From positions 310,001 to 374,000 of the forward strand of contig KE546973.1 in assembly GCA_000442125.1 (NCBI GenBank): a stretch of DNA of 64,000 bases. The letters are read 5' to 3'. Positions 22,057 through 32,986 of the stretch are shown here, piece after piece. This DNA comes from Opeltia flavorubescens. Lineage: Eukaryota > Ascomycota > Lecanoromycetes > Teloschistales > Teloschistaceae. Under the pieces are notes generated by a model. It saw only the letters and a program-made list of their open reading frames with translations, made no database searches and was not told where the DNA came from. Position numbers and translations under genes: made by a program. Each line of letters begins with the position of its first letter. Within the stretch, counting starts at the first letter, position 1.

Positions 22057-23262
22057 ATGCACGACCCATTCCCCGTCCCTCCGCCCTCCCTCCTCGTCCA
22101 AACAATAACCCCGTTCGCAAAATACTTCTCCCTCTCTACCCTCCCAATACATATCCATGAGCTGCTCTTCGCCGCCCTCTCCTACCATCTTATCTGCGCT
22201 TACATATCTCCCGTCCTCTCCCGCCGGCTCTTCCCGTCTATATACCCGAATCTTCCATCCCGCACACGCCTGAACTGGGACGTCCATGTCGTTAGCTTGG
22301 CCCAGAGCGTCCTCGTATGCGCCGCAGCACTATGGATCATGTACGCAGACGAGGAGCGCAGGGGTATGGACTGGAAAGAACGGGTATGGGGGTATACAGG
22401 GGGAGGGGGCATGATCCAAGCTTTCGCAGCGGGCTATTTCCTATGGGATCTCCAGATCTGTCTCCGGTACATGAGTGTGTTCGGGGTGGGACTGTTGATG
22501 CATGCGGTTGCGGCGTTGGTGGTATTCTCATTGGGATTTGTGAGTAACGTTCCGCCGCCTTTCTAAACAAAAGGCTCATACATGTTGCAGAGACCGTTCG
22601 TCAATTTCTACGGCCCTACATTCATCCTCTACGAGCTTTCCTCTCCGTTCCTGAACTTCCACTGGTTCTTCGATAAGCTCCAGATGACCGGCTCCCGCGC
22701 ACAATGGTACAACGGGATTCTGCTCCTCGTATCCTTTTTCTGCTGTCGTCTCCTGTGGGGTACTTATCAATCCATTCGCGTGTATCAAGATTGTTGGGCT
22801 GCTTTACATGTCGAAAACACATCCGCCTCCAATTCTTCATCCTCGGGAGTTCTCCCAGCCCTCAATATCACGAACCTCCACCCTATCGGTATCCCGGAAC
22901 TCCTTGAGGAGACGAACACCGTAGCAGATACGGCAGATCTGATGCGCTTCAACCCTTCTCCGACAAATATCCCCACTTGGCTTGCGATTACGTATCTGGG
23001 TAGCAACGTCGTCTTGAACTCTTTAAACTTCTACTGGTTTTTGAAGATGATCGAGACGGTCAAGAAGAGGTTTCAGACTTCTAGGGAGAAGAAGGAGAAG
23101 GATGATGACAGAGTGGTCGTCGATGCGGTTGTGGAAGGGGTCGAGCTAGATGGGAGGGTTGTAGAGGATATGGAGGAAGAGATGGATGGTGAGGTTACGG
23201 AGGGAAAGGGGAAGGCGACGGGGCTCGAAGATGTTGATGGGGAGGTTAGAAGGAGGGGGTGA
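22057..23262 (+). CDS. TLC-domain membrane protein (TLCD4/TMEM56-like)
   Basis: Exons 22057-22539 and 22591-23262 join in phase 0 to give 384 residues. The membrane core has about six to seven spans and the features of TRAM/LAG1/CLN8 domains: LNWDVHVVSLAQS after the second span, FAAGYFLWDL, FRPFVNFYGPTFILYELSSP and FLNFHWFFDKL. The family acts in the ER or plasma membrane in lipid handling. It lacks the ceramide-synthase double-His motif as far as I can see, so synthase activity is not proposed. The C-terminal 80 residues are highly charged and disordered. The 3' end converges on the BTB gene. Confidence 0.85.
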
Positions 23263-23757
23263 GACATCGCGGTAGCTACGAGCAGTAATCCTAATGGGTA
23301 TATTCATCAGAATGCGTGGGACCATTGGCGGATGCTGGGAGGTTAGGTCTACGAATCCAACGTCTTTTGGGAGTCTTGGAGCGAAGTGAATGCATTCCGC
23401 GTCTTGTAAAGCGTATTGGGGTTAATCCACTTATAATTCCATTCTTCATTGTGATTCGTTTCCAGGCCATCCATCCATTTATCGTGAATATCGAACCACA
23501 AATCTTACAATAAGATATCTCGTTGACAATATCAAACGATGGAACTCCTTCAACCAAAATAGCGACCCGAATGTCCAAACAAGTAAAAAGGGGTATCCAC
23601 AAGCCAACTCCCCTTTCCAAGATTCTCAACACCATAAACACCATGTCCCATCCCCCTCCCACTCACTCCACCAGAGACACATCCTTCACCAGCCTACTCG
23701 ACCACAAAAAAAGAGGCAGAATGACAACCATAGCAACACACAACCAAAAAAACCCAA
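23263..23757. other. convergent spacer
   Basis: Between the 3' ends of the TLC and BTB genes. C-rich on the + strand towards 23757. No gene seen. Confidence 0.5.
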
Positions 23758-25478
23758 TCACTCCCAAGGAAAATCCCCCTCCTCCACCCTCGTACAAGTC
23801 AAATACCCCAGACCCCCAGCACCACCACCAGCCTCCCTCCCCAAATCCCCCTCCAAATAGCTCCTCATCAGCGGCCTCACAACCTCCCTCGCCAACCCCT
23901 TAACCTCCTCCACCCTCCTCTCAAACTTCTTCAACTCCTCTCTTCTATATGCAGAATCCGAGGAAGAAGAGCTGCCGAAAGCGGAGTCGGAGGAGGAAGA
24001 GGAAAAAGCCTTTGAGGCTTTGAAGAAGCGTTTGAGTTCGTCGTGGGTAAGGTACGCGGGGCCGGCGGTGAAGAGGAGGCGGTAGAGATGGCCGGAGGGG
24101 ATGGGTGGAGGTTGGGGCTGTTGCTGTTGTTGGTAGGGAAGGGCGCGAGGACTAGGCGAGGTAACGTTATTGCGATTGTTGTTCACGTTTTGGTTATTGA
24201 CACGAGGTGAAGGTTGATTTGAACTGCTGGGATTCTTCGGTGGTATCGGTGGAGGAGGCGAGGTGTTTTCTATCAACCATTGTCGGAAGAGGCTCAATGC
24301 TAACCAGTCCATGTAATTATTTGCTGGGGTGACGCGCTCGCCGCGAGGAGTGGTGAGTGTTAGGCGGAAGAGTCTACCCTCCGTTTTCAACTTCTTCTCT
24401 GCTAGCTCTTCGACTTTGTCCTCTATAAGGTCGAGGACGGAGTCTGGGACATGGTTACGGAGTTGGTTGGATCCGGAGGGCCACTGGCCGACGACATGAA
24501 TGAGGGCTTCTGCGAAGATGACTTTTGAGCGAGCGAGGTAGCCAAGCTTGAGGTAGGACGGAGGATATTTAGCGATTTGTTTCCATAAGCGGGATTGGAA
24601 TTGTAGGAGATGGTGATCGATGCGAGGGCCGACGACTTCGAGGGCGTCGTACATATCGGCAAGGTTCAGGAGAGATTTGCATTGGATATAGGATTCGGCG
24701 ATGTTCAGGGGGTCAAGGTTGGGAGGATAATTGTAGAAGATGCGGAAGAGGTTGTCGTAATCTCGGATGAGGTCACTATCAGGGGCTTGGTGGGGAACGT
24801 GGGCAGCGGATTGCATTGCGGCGAAGGAGCGGAAGAATCCATTTGATGGTGGAGGCGGAGGCTTATGAGGTACAGCTGGAGGTCGGTAGGTCGAGTCACC
24901 GCCGAAGAGGGTGGATGGAGCAGGCTGTTCGATGAGTCAGTGGTGACACCTTGAGAGACATTCTTGTAACGAACCTTCTGCACCAACATCGGTACCTCGT
25001 CATCCTTGTTTCCCCAGTCCAGCTCGTACCTCCATCTAAATCTATCGCGAGGAGGCGCTGAAGGGATCCTGCCATGTTCATCATCTTCTCGAATATTTGC
25101 TAGTCCATTGGTTTGCGCCGGTGCCGGGATAGGAACCAATCCTTGAGCTTGAGCTCGCGACCAGTCCTCACTTGTGCCGGCCTCAAAAAAGCCTGAGCAT
25201 TGAGCTAAGATCAGTCTGTGTAGCATATACGTCTTCTCCTGACCCTCGGCATTAATGATGATCTCAAGGTCGCCGGTCTGGGCGAAGTTTGGGAACTCAT
25301 TCTGCGGTCTGAAGGAGGCGCCTCCTGAATGGGAACGAGTGGCACGGTGACGGCGGGTTGTGGTGCTTCGAGAAGTGACAGAAGCTGGTCGGCGAGCTGT
25401 CAGAGCTTGATCTGCAGGTTGAGAGTAGGCGACCATGTGAGAGGGAAGGTCGTACGTCGAGACGCTTTTCTGTGTCAT
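23758..25478 (-). CDS. BTB/POZ domain protein
   Basis: Minus-strand exons 25478-24975 and 24924-23758 with a 50-bp phase-0 intron give about 556 residues. After a Ser/Arg-rich leader, the BTB core begins TGDLEIIINAEGQEKTYMLHR and LILAQCSGFFEAG, the usual start of the protein-interaction fold. It is interrupted by a long insert and continues at DNLFRIFYNYPPNLDPLNIA. A Pro/Gln/Asn-rich linker and a C-terminal LTCTRVEEGDFPWE follow. Partners such as cullin 3 are known for the fold but not shown here. The start is uncertain: an in-frame open stretch ending at a donor near 25534 could add an exon reading PPPDWNYSDSFQDQLQSRVV, but I found no in-frame ATG for it. Confidence 0.82.
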
Positions 25479-25911
25479 CGAAGACCAAAAGCGACACTCA
25501 TATAGAACACGTGAAGAAGCGAATACCTCGACGACGCGAGATTGAAGCTGGTCTTGGAAGGAATCGCTGTAGTTCCAGTCAGGTGGGGGTTTGCTTGACG
25601 TGCTAGGAAAATGCGGGGCTTGAAGTTCATTGGCGACTGCCCCTGTTTGTTGTGGCGCTAGGTTTGGTCTTCTATGTCGTAGTGGTTCACAGACACAACG
25701 TGACTTCCTGACAAATGGAATCCCGGTTCCACCAGGAAAATCTATTTACAAAGTCAAAACAAAATAGGTCTTGGTAGGGAAAGGGCTGTCCGTCAGAAGG
25801 ACGTGCTACTATGAAACCGAGAATTTCAGAGTGCCATAAGATTGTTGCTATCCCCTTCTTAACCGGAAAGCTGATTCAACTCTCATTAACTTCAAGACAA
25901 TGTCCTGTGGC
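25479..25911. other. spacer with a possible 5' exon of the BTB gene
   Basis: On the minus strand, 25535 up to about 25740 is open in the BTB frame, joined by a 57-bp GT..AG intron (25478-25534 region). No in-frame start codon was located, so it may be leader RNA. Confidence 0.35.
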
Positions 25912-26547
25912 TCATGGTAAGAATGGGTTGAATGGAGCGTTGTCTCCATAGTGCAAATGGCCGATCATGTTTCTGCGGCCAATCATGTTCCTGTCTCCTT
26001 CGTCTGAATACCGCAATCCCTCACAGAGACGCGGCAAAGATATCCCCGTATCCAGACATTCCAACATCTCGAGATTGTCGTGTCTGAATCTACACCATTT
26101 CGGTCGCTGATCTAGAGCGAACAAGCAGAGCGTATCGAATTCTGCATTGTTGACCGTGGGTTGGTGCCTTGCGATCTCGATGAACTGAAACTCGGCTGTC
26201 CTCCGAACAAGTCCAAACAATGCTATCTTATCCACGAGCCTATTCGAGACGGCGTTGATCGCCTTCTTGAATCGCGACCTCGGATCTTTATCATCGACTA
26301 CCGCGCCAAACTCATCTTCGAAGTTTTGAGCTTGATCACGAACCAGAAGGTACAGAGTAAGGGTTTCGGCGTGGTATTTCTGTGTCTGCACGAGCACAGC
26401 TTGGAGTTGCGGCCATCCGGCAATCCTAAAGTCGAAGCCAAGTGCTTGGAGGATTTGGTTCTGGCACTGTAAACGTGTGCAATCAACCATACCGTACTTG
26501 TATCCTACCTCGGAGAGATTTATGTCAGGCCCATATAGTTGACTCAT
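25912..26547 (-). CDS. hypothetical protein with weak HeLo-domain resemblance
   Basis: Frame of 211 residues from the ATG at 26547; the open frame runs a further 27 bases back to a CTAG that could be a splice acceptor. The middle resembles the fungal HeLo (prion-inhibition and propagation) domain: TRLQCQNQILQALGF where that family has an RL..WG helix, then a helical VLVQTQKYHAETL segment, and VDKIALFGLVRRTAEFQF matching a DK..F..LV...EF pattern. The hallmark Trp-Gly pair is absent. The C-terminus contains a direct repeat, RNMIG-RRNMIG. If related, it would belong to cell-death or incompatibility proteins, but this is tentative. It may be a truncated or divergent member. Confidence 0.45.
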   Translation of the reverse strand: MSQLYGPDINLSEVGYKYGMVDCTRLQCQNQILQALGFDFRIAGWPQLQAVLVQTQKYHAETLTLYLLVRDQAQNFEDEFGAVVDDKDPRSRFKKAINAVSNRLVDKIALFGLVRRTAEFQFIEIARHQPTVNNAEFDTLCLFALDQRPKWCRFRHDNLEMLECLDTGISLPRLCEGLRYSDEGDRNMIGRRNMIGHLHYGDNAPFNPFLP

Positions 26548-28016
26548 GATTGGGAAGTCCTCCAAAGCGAAGGTCTAGCGATCGATGGACTATTAGCTCT
26601 AGACATTTCATAGCTCTTCGCGGTCATACTTCTCGTGATGAGAATGAGAGATTTAGCGGGTCCTGAGAAAGAACGACGATAATACCATATGAAAATGAGG
26701 TTTCGATAATGGCAGGCTCGCCTTCCTATGGACAGTGATTTGGAATTATGGCTCCCTTGCTTCCTAAAGACGGGATTTCATTCGGCTGGCAACAGCTAGT
26801 GATGTCAAGACATGATGAAAGATGAAGGTAGGAACACGCAGAATAAACAACAATCTGATAGGAGATCAATAATTTCATTTCATCACCTCATGCTTTGTGG
26901 GTATATCAGAGTGTCTGACTTTTCTTGGCGAATCTATTTCTTGTTCAAAAGTTGTGCTTGTAATACTTCCTACGAGATTCGAAGCCGGCGTGCCTCCTTT
27001 CAGGCTTCACGAACAGTGCCGAGGGTGTTATTATCATGCGTGAATCGAGGTGGGGAAGGGTTGATTTCTGTGCGTGATTGAAATCTTAAACCATTCTTAT
27101 CACACACAAAGTAGATCATTGCCTCCTCTGATGATTATACTACCAGCAGAAACTTCTTTTCAGGCATGCACAGCCAAAAGAATATAAGGGTGTAAAAATA
27201 ATTCTTCCTCAATCCGAGCCTTTATAGCTGCTGTAATCAATACTTCGATTTACCATTCACCTAATTAGTCAAGCTTATGCATATCATTAGCTGCCTTCAT
27301 TCAGCAACCCTGACTAACCTAACGGTCTACTGTCTCACTAAACGGGTTAGCGAGCGACCGCTGATATTGATTAATTTGGGCGGGCCATTCATCTTTTCCA
27401 CTGTAACCCCAACTTGTTCAGCAAAGTGCATGTTGACCATACTGAAGAAATAGATGATGTTTGCTAAAGCGGCAAATACTCAAGATTAGTTGTAGCAGTT
27501 AATGAGACAGCTTTGCTGCCGAAGACAAGGGAAATGTGCGTCGTTGATCAGTCTCTTAAAAGCTCTGGTACATTAGACTTATTGATTCTGTGAAGGGGAT
27601 GATTTCTTGGTAGTAATACAGCACACGAAAATATAAATAACAAAAGTTGATAAAATCCCAACTATGTAATCTTAGTCTAATTTCGATGCTTTTTCCAGTT
27701 ATTATTCCTATACTCTCTTCTATACTATAAGACACTACTCCCACTGTTTTTATTCGAAGTAAGCTGGCTGCAACTACAATCAATACTCGAGAATTCTGAA
27801 ATGACGAGCTTCACACTTCAAATCTTCCAAATGTCCAAAATTTGTTGAAGCAGCCGTTGTGACATCACTATTCTTTATGTGTGATGAAGATACTCCTCGG
27901 TATCTCTAAGTATTAAGACATGCCATTTCTCTCTGAAGCTTTGTTGATTCCCTTCCCTAGAAGCCGCACCTTTCTTACCACAATTCTAAATTTACCAGAA
28001 TCTTCACTATCTTCCT
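26548..28016. other. A+T-rich intergenic region
   Basis: About 1.5 kb of A+T-rich DNA with no convincing frame. Near 27860 a stretch GACATCACTATTCTTTA weakly resembles the leader found before the tandem genes at 30.3-32 kb. Confidence 0.4.
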
Positions 28017-28366
28017 ATGTTCACCATTTATCTTCCCGAACAGCCAGATCGCGGACGACTCCCTGGTCCATTGACCAGGCAGTACACTGTAAATGTGTCT
28101 TACCCGAACCATTCGCTGACGCCACTAATTGGGCTTCATAGACTTTCCTTGAACTCGGAGTCAACCCTCGATTCCTATATTCCCATAGAAATTTTTACTC
28201 GACCCTAATGCCGCTATTTATGACGAATCTGAATCGTTTGGATAGCTGCGAGGACGCTCAGGGGTTGGAGAAAGTTTGGGAAGGGGAAATGCTCAATTTG
28301 ATGGGAAGAGTTGAAAGCCTCCTTAGTTTTTCCGAGGACGCTATGTTCAGGCCTGCTCAGTTGTAG
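28017..28366 (+). CDS. small-gene family member 1
   Basis: Proposed exons 28017-28088 and 28142-28366. The 53-bp phase-0 intron has GTAAAT, a GCTGAC/CTAAT branch region and CATAG. The product is about 98 residues. The second exon carries the family motif: EKVWEGEMLNLMGRVESLL, i.e. Trp, nine residues, Arg, Val, Glu. The first exon is short (24 codons), as in the other members. It is the most diverged copy in the N-terminal part. No signal peptide or membrane span. Function unknown; the call rests on shared motif and gene layout with the genes at 29.0, 30.6, 31.4, 32.3 and 35.8 kb. Confidence 0.5.
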
Positions 28367-28999
28367 GGGACATAATCTGTCGAATCACTCCTCCCTTTTC
28401 AGGGGTTTTAGGTTTCGGAAAAACATGTTACTAGGAATTCCTTTTGGGGATATTTTGGTCGGTTAACTTGTGTTGTTATGTTTTTTCATGAAATGTCTGC
28501 TGCTACCCAAACCTGGCAATCAGCCAGAAAACCGTCAATCAAATTGATCCCACTACCTGTCTCACAGAAGCTTCCTTGTAAAGTTTCACTATTCAAATTT
28601 CTTCCATGACCTACCACGATCCAATGTGAACATTCGCCGAGAGACCTGCCGGGAAAACGTTCATGGCATTCAATCCAGTATCTTCAAAACAGTGCTTTCT
28701 TCCAGCTCTTACACAGAAATTCACGGTTGGCAAAACTCCCGCCCCTCAGGGGCTTGTCAAGCGTGCTGGAAGTTGTAAAATGCAGGCAAGATAGATGTGT
28801 GCTTTACGATCTATCCGTAAACCCAAAGATGATTCGACAGAAGTAAGTTTTTCATTCATCCCTTCCACAAGAATTCAACTAATCAAAATCTCAATCCCTC
28901 GATTCAATATCCGAGAAAGCCTCCAAACCATCTTTTCTCATCGGTTGAATCAGCCTAGAGCATTCCTTTTCACAGACCACTGCCTATGACCTATTGTCC
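28367..28999. other. spacer between convergent family members
   Basis: No gene supported. A 64-codon frame at 28795 lacks the family motif. Confidence 0.4.
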
Positions 29000-29378
29000 T
29001 CAGAACTGGAACTCCCTCCACGCCAGTAAAATAAGTGCTTCCACCTTCACAAGTACCATTCTCGTCTCGGACTCCCACGCGACCTTTTCTCCCTGAGACG
29101 CATCGTCGTTACCGAGAGAAGCTGCATGCTGCATGCTCTGCTGAAGCTGTTTTCGGAGGCAGACTAGGCCGGCATGATGAATTGTAAGGAGCCCGCAAGG
29201 CATGAATGGACTTGAGGTGGATATCTGGATGTTGTTGGTGGTTAGTCAGATCACGGTGGGAGGATACGGAGAGATATTTATGGGAGTAGAAAACGGGGAC
29301 ACATACATCCATCAAGGATTCCAGGAATTGAATACGTTTTTGATCCGTCGCGGTGGATGAGGTTGAGGGGTCTGGCAT
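29000..29378 (-). CDS. small-gene family member 2
   Basis: Minus-strand exons 29378-29307 and 29224-29000 with an 82-bp phase-0 intron give 98 residues. Exon 1 (24 codons) begins MPDPSTSSTATDQKR. Exon 2 aligns along its length with the tandem copies: PFMPCGLLTIHH where they have PISP.DL.YN, LRKQLQQSMQHAA, GNDD, and VAWESETRMVLVKVEALI followed by LLAW. A TATATA lies about 108 bp before the ATG (29486-29491). It is inverted relative to the tandem copies. No known domain; predicted mostly helical and soluble. Confidence 0.7.
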
Positions 29379-30633
29379 CGTGGGAAAGGTTTTGGAGATA
29401 TCGTTGAACGTGAGGTAGACGACCTGATAACGAGAGAAGATAAACATTACCTGGAAAAGTTTGACAGTGGAGTCACATGATACGATATATAGAGCGGAAA
29501 CTGCTCGCTTAGAGTCTACGAAATTATTGATGAATGGTCTTCATCACTGGTATGGAGATTGGAAAACTGTTACACATGTATGGACAGAGTATTCTTTGGT
29601 GAAATTGTAAATCGAAAAAAGAATTGTTGAAAGCCTCAACAATTTAGGGAGATATGCTATATGAATTGTGAACATTGGTTTGCTAAAGAATATCTGTCAA
29701 CAAGCGTCCCCATCGAAGTATTGTCTGTGATAATGATGTTTGGATACGGTAACTTGGATTTATTCAGTACTCTAGAGGTATGGGTTGAGAGGTCAGAGAG
29801 AGTCTATACGAGATAACTTCATGTAGCTAAGGGTGTGAGAAATCGTGCGTTTATGAGTAGGTCATATTAGTTCCGATCAGGAAAACCTATCAGAAGAAAG
29901 TTGTATATATATATATTATAGTGGTAGAGGTATGAACCTTCTATCAGCAATTAAATCACAAAGATTACACAAACGATAGCAGAAGAGAAAAAGCTGAACG
30001 GTTCTTTGCAAAGAGATCTTGCAAAGCGAAGCAGAAGGTTAATGGCTAGTGAATACATTGTGAATACGTCGAAAATTACTAGTGCTTGTTCAAATTGACC
30101 ATGCGGTGCAATGAATAAGCTTGCTTGGACATTCACCGATGTATCGATATTCGCTTCATACAATAGAGACTAGAAATTCTATATGTGTCCTTATTGGCTG
30201 GAAATGGTGATCTTGACCTCTATGTGCCATCACATTTATCGCCAGCTATAGTCGATACCCTCAAAGCAGACTCGTAGATGAATAAGACAGTATCCAACAT
30301 CCACATTATTTACTTTGTTCCATAGTGACGAAACCTACTTTCTAGCCGACATAGAATGTTTCTGTTGAAGAATTTGTCTCACAATAATCGTTTCTATTTC
30401 TACGATGAGGATTTGTACCACATACCATCACTCTTCAAGTCACTAATACACTTGACTCTGCAGCTATTCCACGGTCAAGAGCTCATGCTAAGCAGAGAAG
30501 ATTTGCTGAGGATCAGCCATCCACAAAGAAGTCCCAGCAGAAGGCATTTCCTCCTCTTACTCTCTATACCTACCTTTATTGCCTACTTCAAGATACCACT
30601 CTCATAACACCTAGGAATACTATCATTTCCAAG
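29379..30633. other. intergenic before the tandem array
   Basis: A+T-rich, no gene recognised. From about 30290 the sequence becomes the leader that is repeated before each tandem gene. Confidence 0.45.
29486..29491 (-). promoter_or_regulatory. TATA-like box of family member 2
   Basis: TATATA about 108 bp upstream of the proposed start codon at 29378, a spacing close to that of the 31.4-kb copy. Confidence 0.4.
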
Positions 30634-31080
30634 ATGTCAAATCCTGTAGGCTCCTCTTCCTCCTCCTTAACAATCCGGATGAAGTCTGTTGTAAGTCTCC
30701 CCCATGCTCTCACTTCCTAATAATAGAAATCTCTCTCACTCTCCCCCCTCACGACCTTTCCCCAACACTGACCTACAAGGGAGAAATGACAATAATAGTT
30801 CAAAATCCAACCTTCCATCAGCGAACCAATCTTCCGCTACAACCTCATAATCCAGCAAAAACACTTGAGGAACCTCCAACAAGAGCTTCAGGAAAGTGTG
30901 GACCGCGCCGTTATCTCCAGTAGTATGAATCACGATGACAGCACCGCACCGCAGCATGAAAAGGGAAAAGCAATGGCAGCCGTATGGGAGCGAGAAGTTG
31001 GGAAAGTCATCAACAAAATAGACGGGTGGATTATCCGCGCGTGGGATGAACATCAGTACATGTTTGAGGACGTAGGATAA
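30634..31080 (+). CDS. small-gene family member 3 (tandem copy A)
   Basis: Exons 30634-30690 and 30799-31080, intron 108 bp, phase 0, about 112 residues. Exon 1 ends LTIRMKSV, close to the FTVRTESL ending of copy C. Exon 2 shows IQQKHLRNLQQELQESVDRA and then VWEREVGKVINKIDGWII followed by RAW, the family core. The acceptor AATAG at 30798 was chosen by phase and by alignment with the other copies. Acidic/basic mixed composition, probably helical. Function unknown. Confidence 0.7.
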
Positions 31081-31321
31081 TTTTCATAGCTTGAGCGTTT
31101 GTGAAATGATTCTCTCTCTGGATGTATATTGTAGTTGTGACGTAGTAGTGGAAAAGCTAGCCAGCACCCACATCATTTCCTTTTTTTCTATAGTGGTGGA
31201 GCCTACTTCTTAATCGACACGAAATGTGTCCATTGGAGCATTCGTACCAAACGGGCTGTTTCTATTTTCGTGACGAAATCAGTGAGATATGTCAACACAT
31301 TTCCAAGCCACCCATTTCCCT

Positions 31322-31327
31322 TATATA
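31322..31327 (+). promoter_or_regulatory. TATA-like box of tandem copy B
   Basis: TATATA about 106 bp before the start codon at 31433. Confidence 0.4.
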
Positions 31328-31432
31328 TTGGATAAAACGTATTTTTTCTCAACCTCTCCTCCATATCTAAGAACACCATCTACCTAACCGACTCTGACAA
31401 CGCCTAAAAGCAACCCTTAATCTTCAACCAAG

Positions 31433-31840
31433 ATGTCGATTACATCCGCCTCCTCTTCCCCATCTATCCACAAAAAACCCTTTATCATCTTGCCCCGACG
31501 GGTTGCTCCCGTAAGTCCGCTCCCCTCTCATGCCCTCCGCCATTGCTGACCAGAACCCAATCCACAGCCTTTGGTAGACCCACCAATCTCCCCCAAAGAC
31601 CTCGCATACAACGACAAAAATCTGATAGGGCTTTGCACCGAGCTTCGGGAGAGCATGGACCGCGTCATCTACGACGAAGTGATCGACACTTCGGAGTGTT
31701 GGGATAAAGCCATCATATGGAGGGAAGAAACAGGGAAAGCAATGAGAAAAATCGAGGATTTGATTATCCTCGCTTACAAAAATCGAACGAGCATGAATAT
31801 GGGTTTAGGATACCCTGGATACTACGGGGGTCTCGTATAA
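31433..31840 (+). CDS. small-gene family member 4 (tandem copy B)
   Basis: Exons 31433-31510 and 31568-31840, intron 57 bp, phase 0, about 116 residues. Exon 1 is Ser-rich (SASSSPSIHKKPF), shared almost word for word with copy C (SSSPSIQSKPF). Exon 2 begins PLVDPPISPKDLAYNDKNL, then ELRESMDR, DTSECW, and IIWREETGKAMRKIEDLII followed by LAY. It has a Gly/Tyr-rich tail (GYPGYYGG) not present in other copies. No signal peptide, no cysteine pairing pattern, no known domain. Confidence 0.78.
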
Positions 31841-32200
31841 GGATTTACTTTTGGGGATTTTTGGGGAATATCAAACGCACCAAAGAAAAATAGCCCAAAG
31901 GTTTCTTCCCCACATTTCCAAATTCAAATCAATAACCTTTATCGGGGGAATGGAGGAGAGATGGTGTCCAAGATAAGGGACAGTATTGTGGAGTTATAGG
32001 TAAAAAATACCACTGTACTTTGACGTAACAGCGAAGAGCCATCTAACACCCATATCACTTCCTTTGTTCCATAGTGACGAAATAAACATGCTACTCCACC
32101 CAAAAATGATCTGTTGAAGAATCCGTCCAAACTGGCTATTTTAATTTCTGTGATAAAAATTTGTTTTGTACATCATCACGTCTCAATCCACTAATTTTCA

Positions 32201-32206
32201 TATATA
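32201..32206 (+). promoter_or_regulatory. TATA-like box of tandem copy C
   Basis: TATATA about 80 bp before the start codon at 32286. Confidence 0.4.
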
Positions 32207-32285
32207 GCGACAGCACAAGGCATTCCTCCCGAACTCTCATCATCATACCTACTAAGACTACCTCCTTGACACAGCTCTCCCAGTA

Positions 32286-32750
32286 ATGCCGCAATATACC
32301 TATATATCCCATTGGTCAAACCCCCAAGCCTCCTCCGCCTCTACCTCCTCCTCCTCCTCCCCATCTATCCAAAGTAAACCCTTTACCTTCACAGTCCGGA
32401 CGGAATCTCTCGTACGTCCTCCCCCTTCCCTCCCCATCCTTGAAGAACAAATAGATCTCAAATCTATCACTGACTAAGAAAACACCGCCATACAGCCTTG
32501 CATAACCCCACCCATCTCCCCCTGCGACCTCACATACAATAAAAAACACCTGCTAGACCTGCACGGAGAGCTCGAAGAAAGTATTGAGCGCGCGACCTCC
32601 TGCCGAGGAAACGATACATCGACGTATCAGAAAGAGGTCAGCATGTGGAAGGAAGAAACGGGAAAAGTGATGAGAAAGGTAGATGCTTTTATTATTCTGG
32701 CGTGGGATAGTTACATGTGCATGAATGAGGATTTGAATAGGATGTGGTAG
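32286..32750 (+). CDS. small-gene family member 5 (tandem copy C)
   Basis: Exons 32286-32411 and 32496-32750, intron 84 bp, phase 0, about 126 residues. Exon 1 has an extra N-terminal MPQYTYISHWSNP and a Ser-run, and ends FTVRTESL. Exon 2 begins PCITPPISPCDLTYNKKHL, then ELEESIERA, GNDTS and MWKEETGKVMRKVDAFII followed by LAW. It is the copy nearest the permease and is followed about 220 bp later by the repeat stub. Function unknown; the strict conservation of W, K and the acidic residue across copies argues for a real protein. Confidence 0.78.
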
Positions 32751-32986
32751 TCTAAGGTCTATGAGATGAGACCATTGTTTCTGGGGAGGGTGAGGGAAGA
32801 AAAAGGTGGCGGGTCTGGGCGTGCGAAGAGATGCTGGGAGATTTCTTCCTTAGGAGGGAAATTCGACAGCTCGACTTCCCGTCTTTGTTTTTCTGGAATC
32901 AAATGAGAGAATGTGTCAGGACGAGGGACAAATCTATAGGATTAGATCTGAAAATCAAACTGTAGTATGACGTAACAGTGAAAGGA

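Noticed and set aside
23690-23757. Hydrophobic readthrough tail after the BTB stop codon
   Set aside because: The sequence after the TGA is hydrophobic, but the stop context is not a readthrough type and DFPWE is a plausible natural end.
27920-28141. 73-codon frame overlapping small-gene member 1
   Set aside because: It overlaps the first exon in another frame and has no motif; the spliced model fits the family better.
28795-28989. 64-codon frame between convergent family members
   Set aside because: Lacks the W..K.E motif and any match to the other copies.
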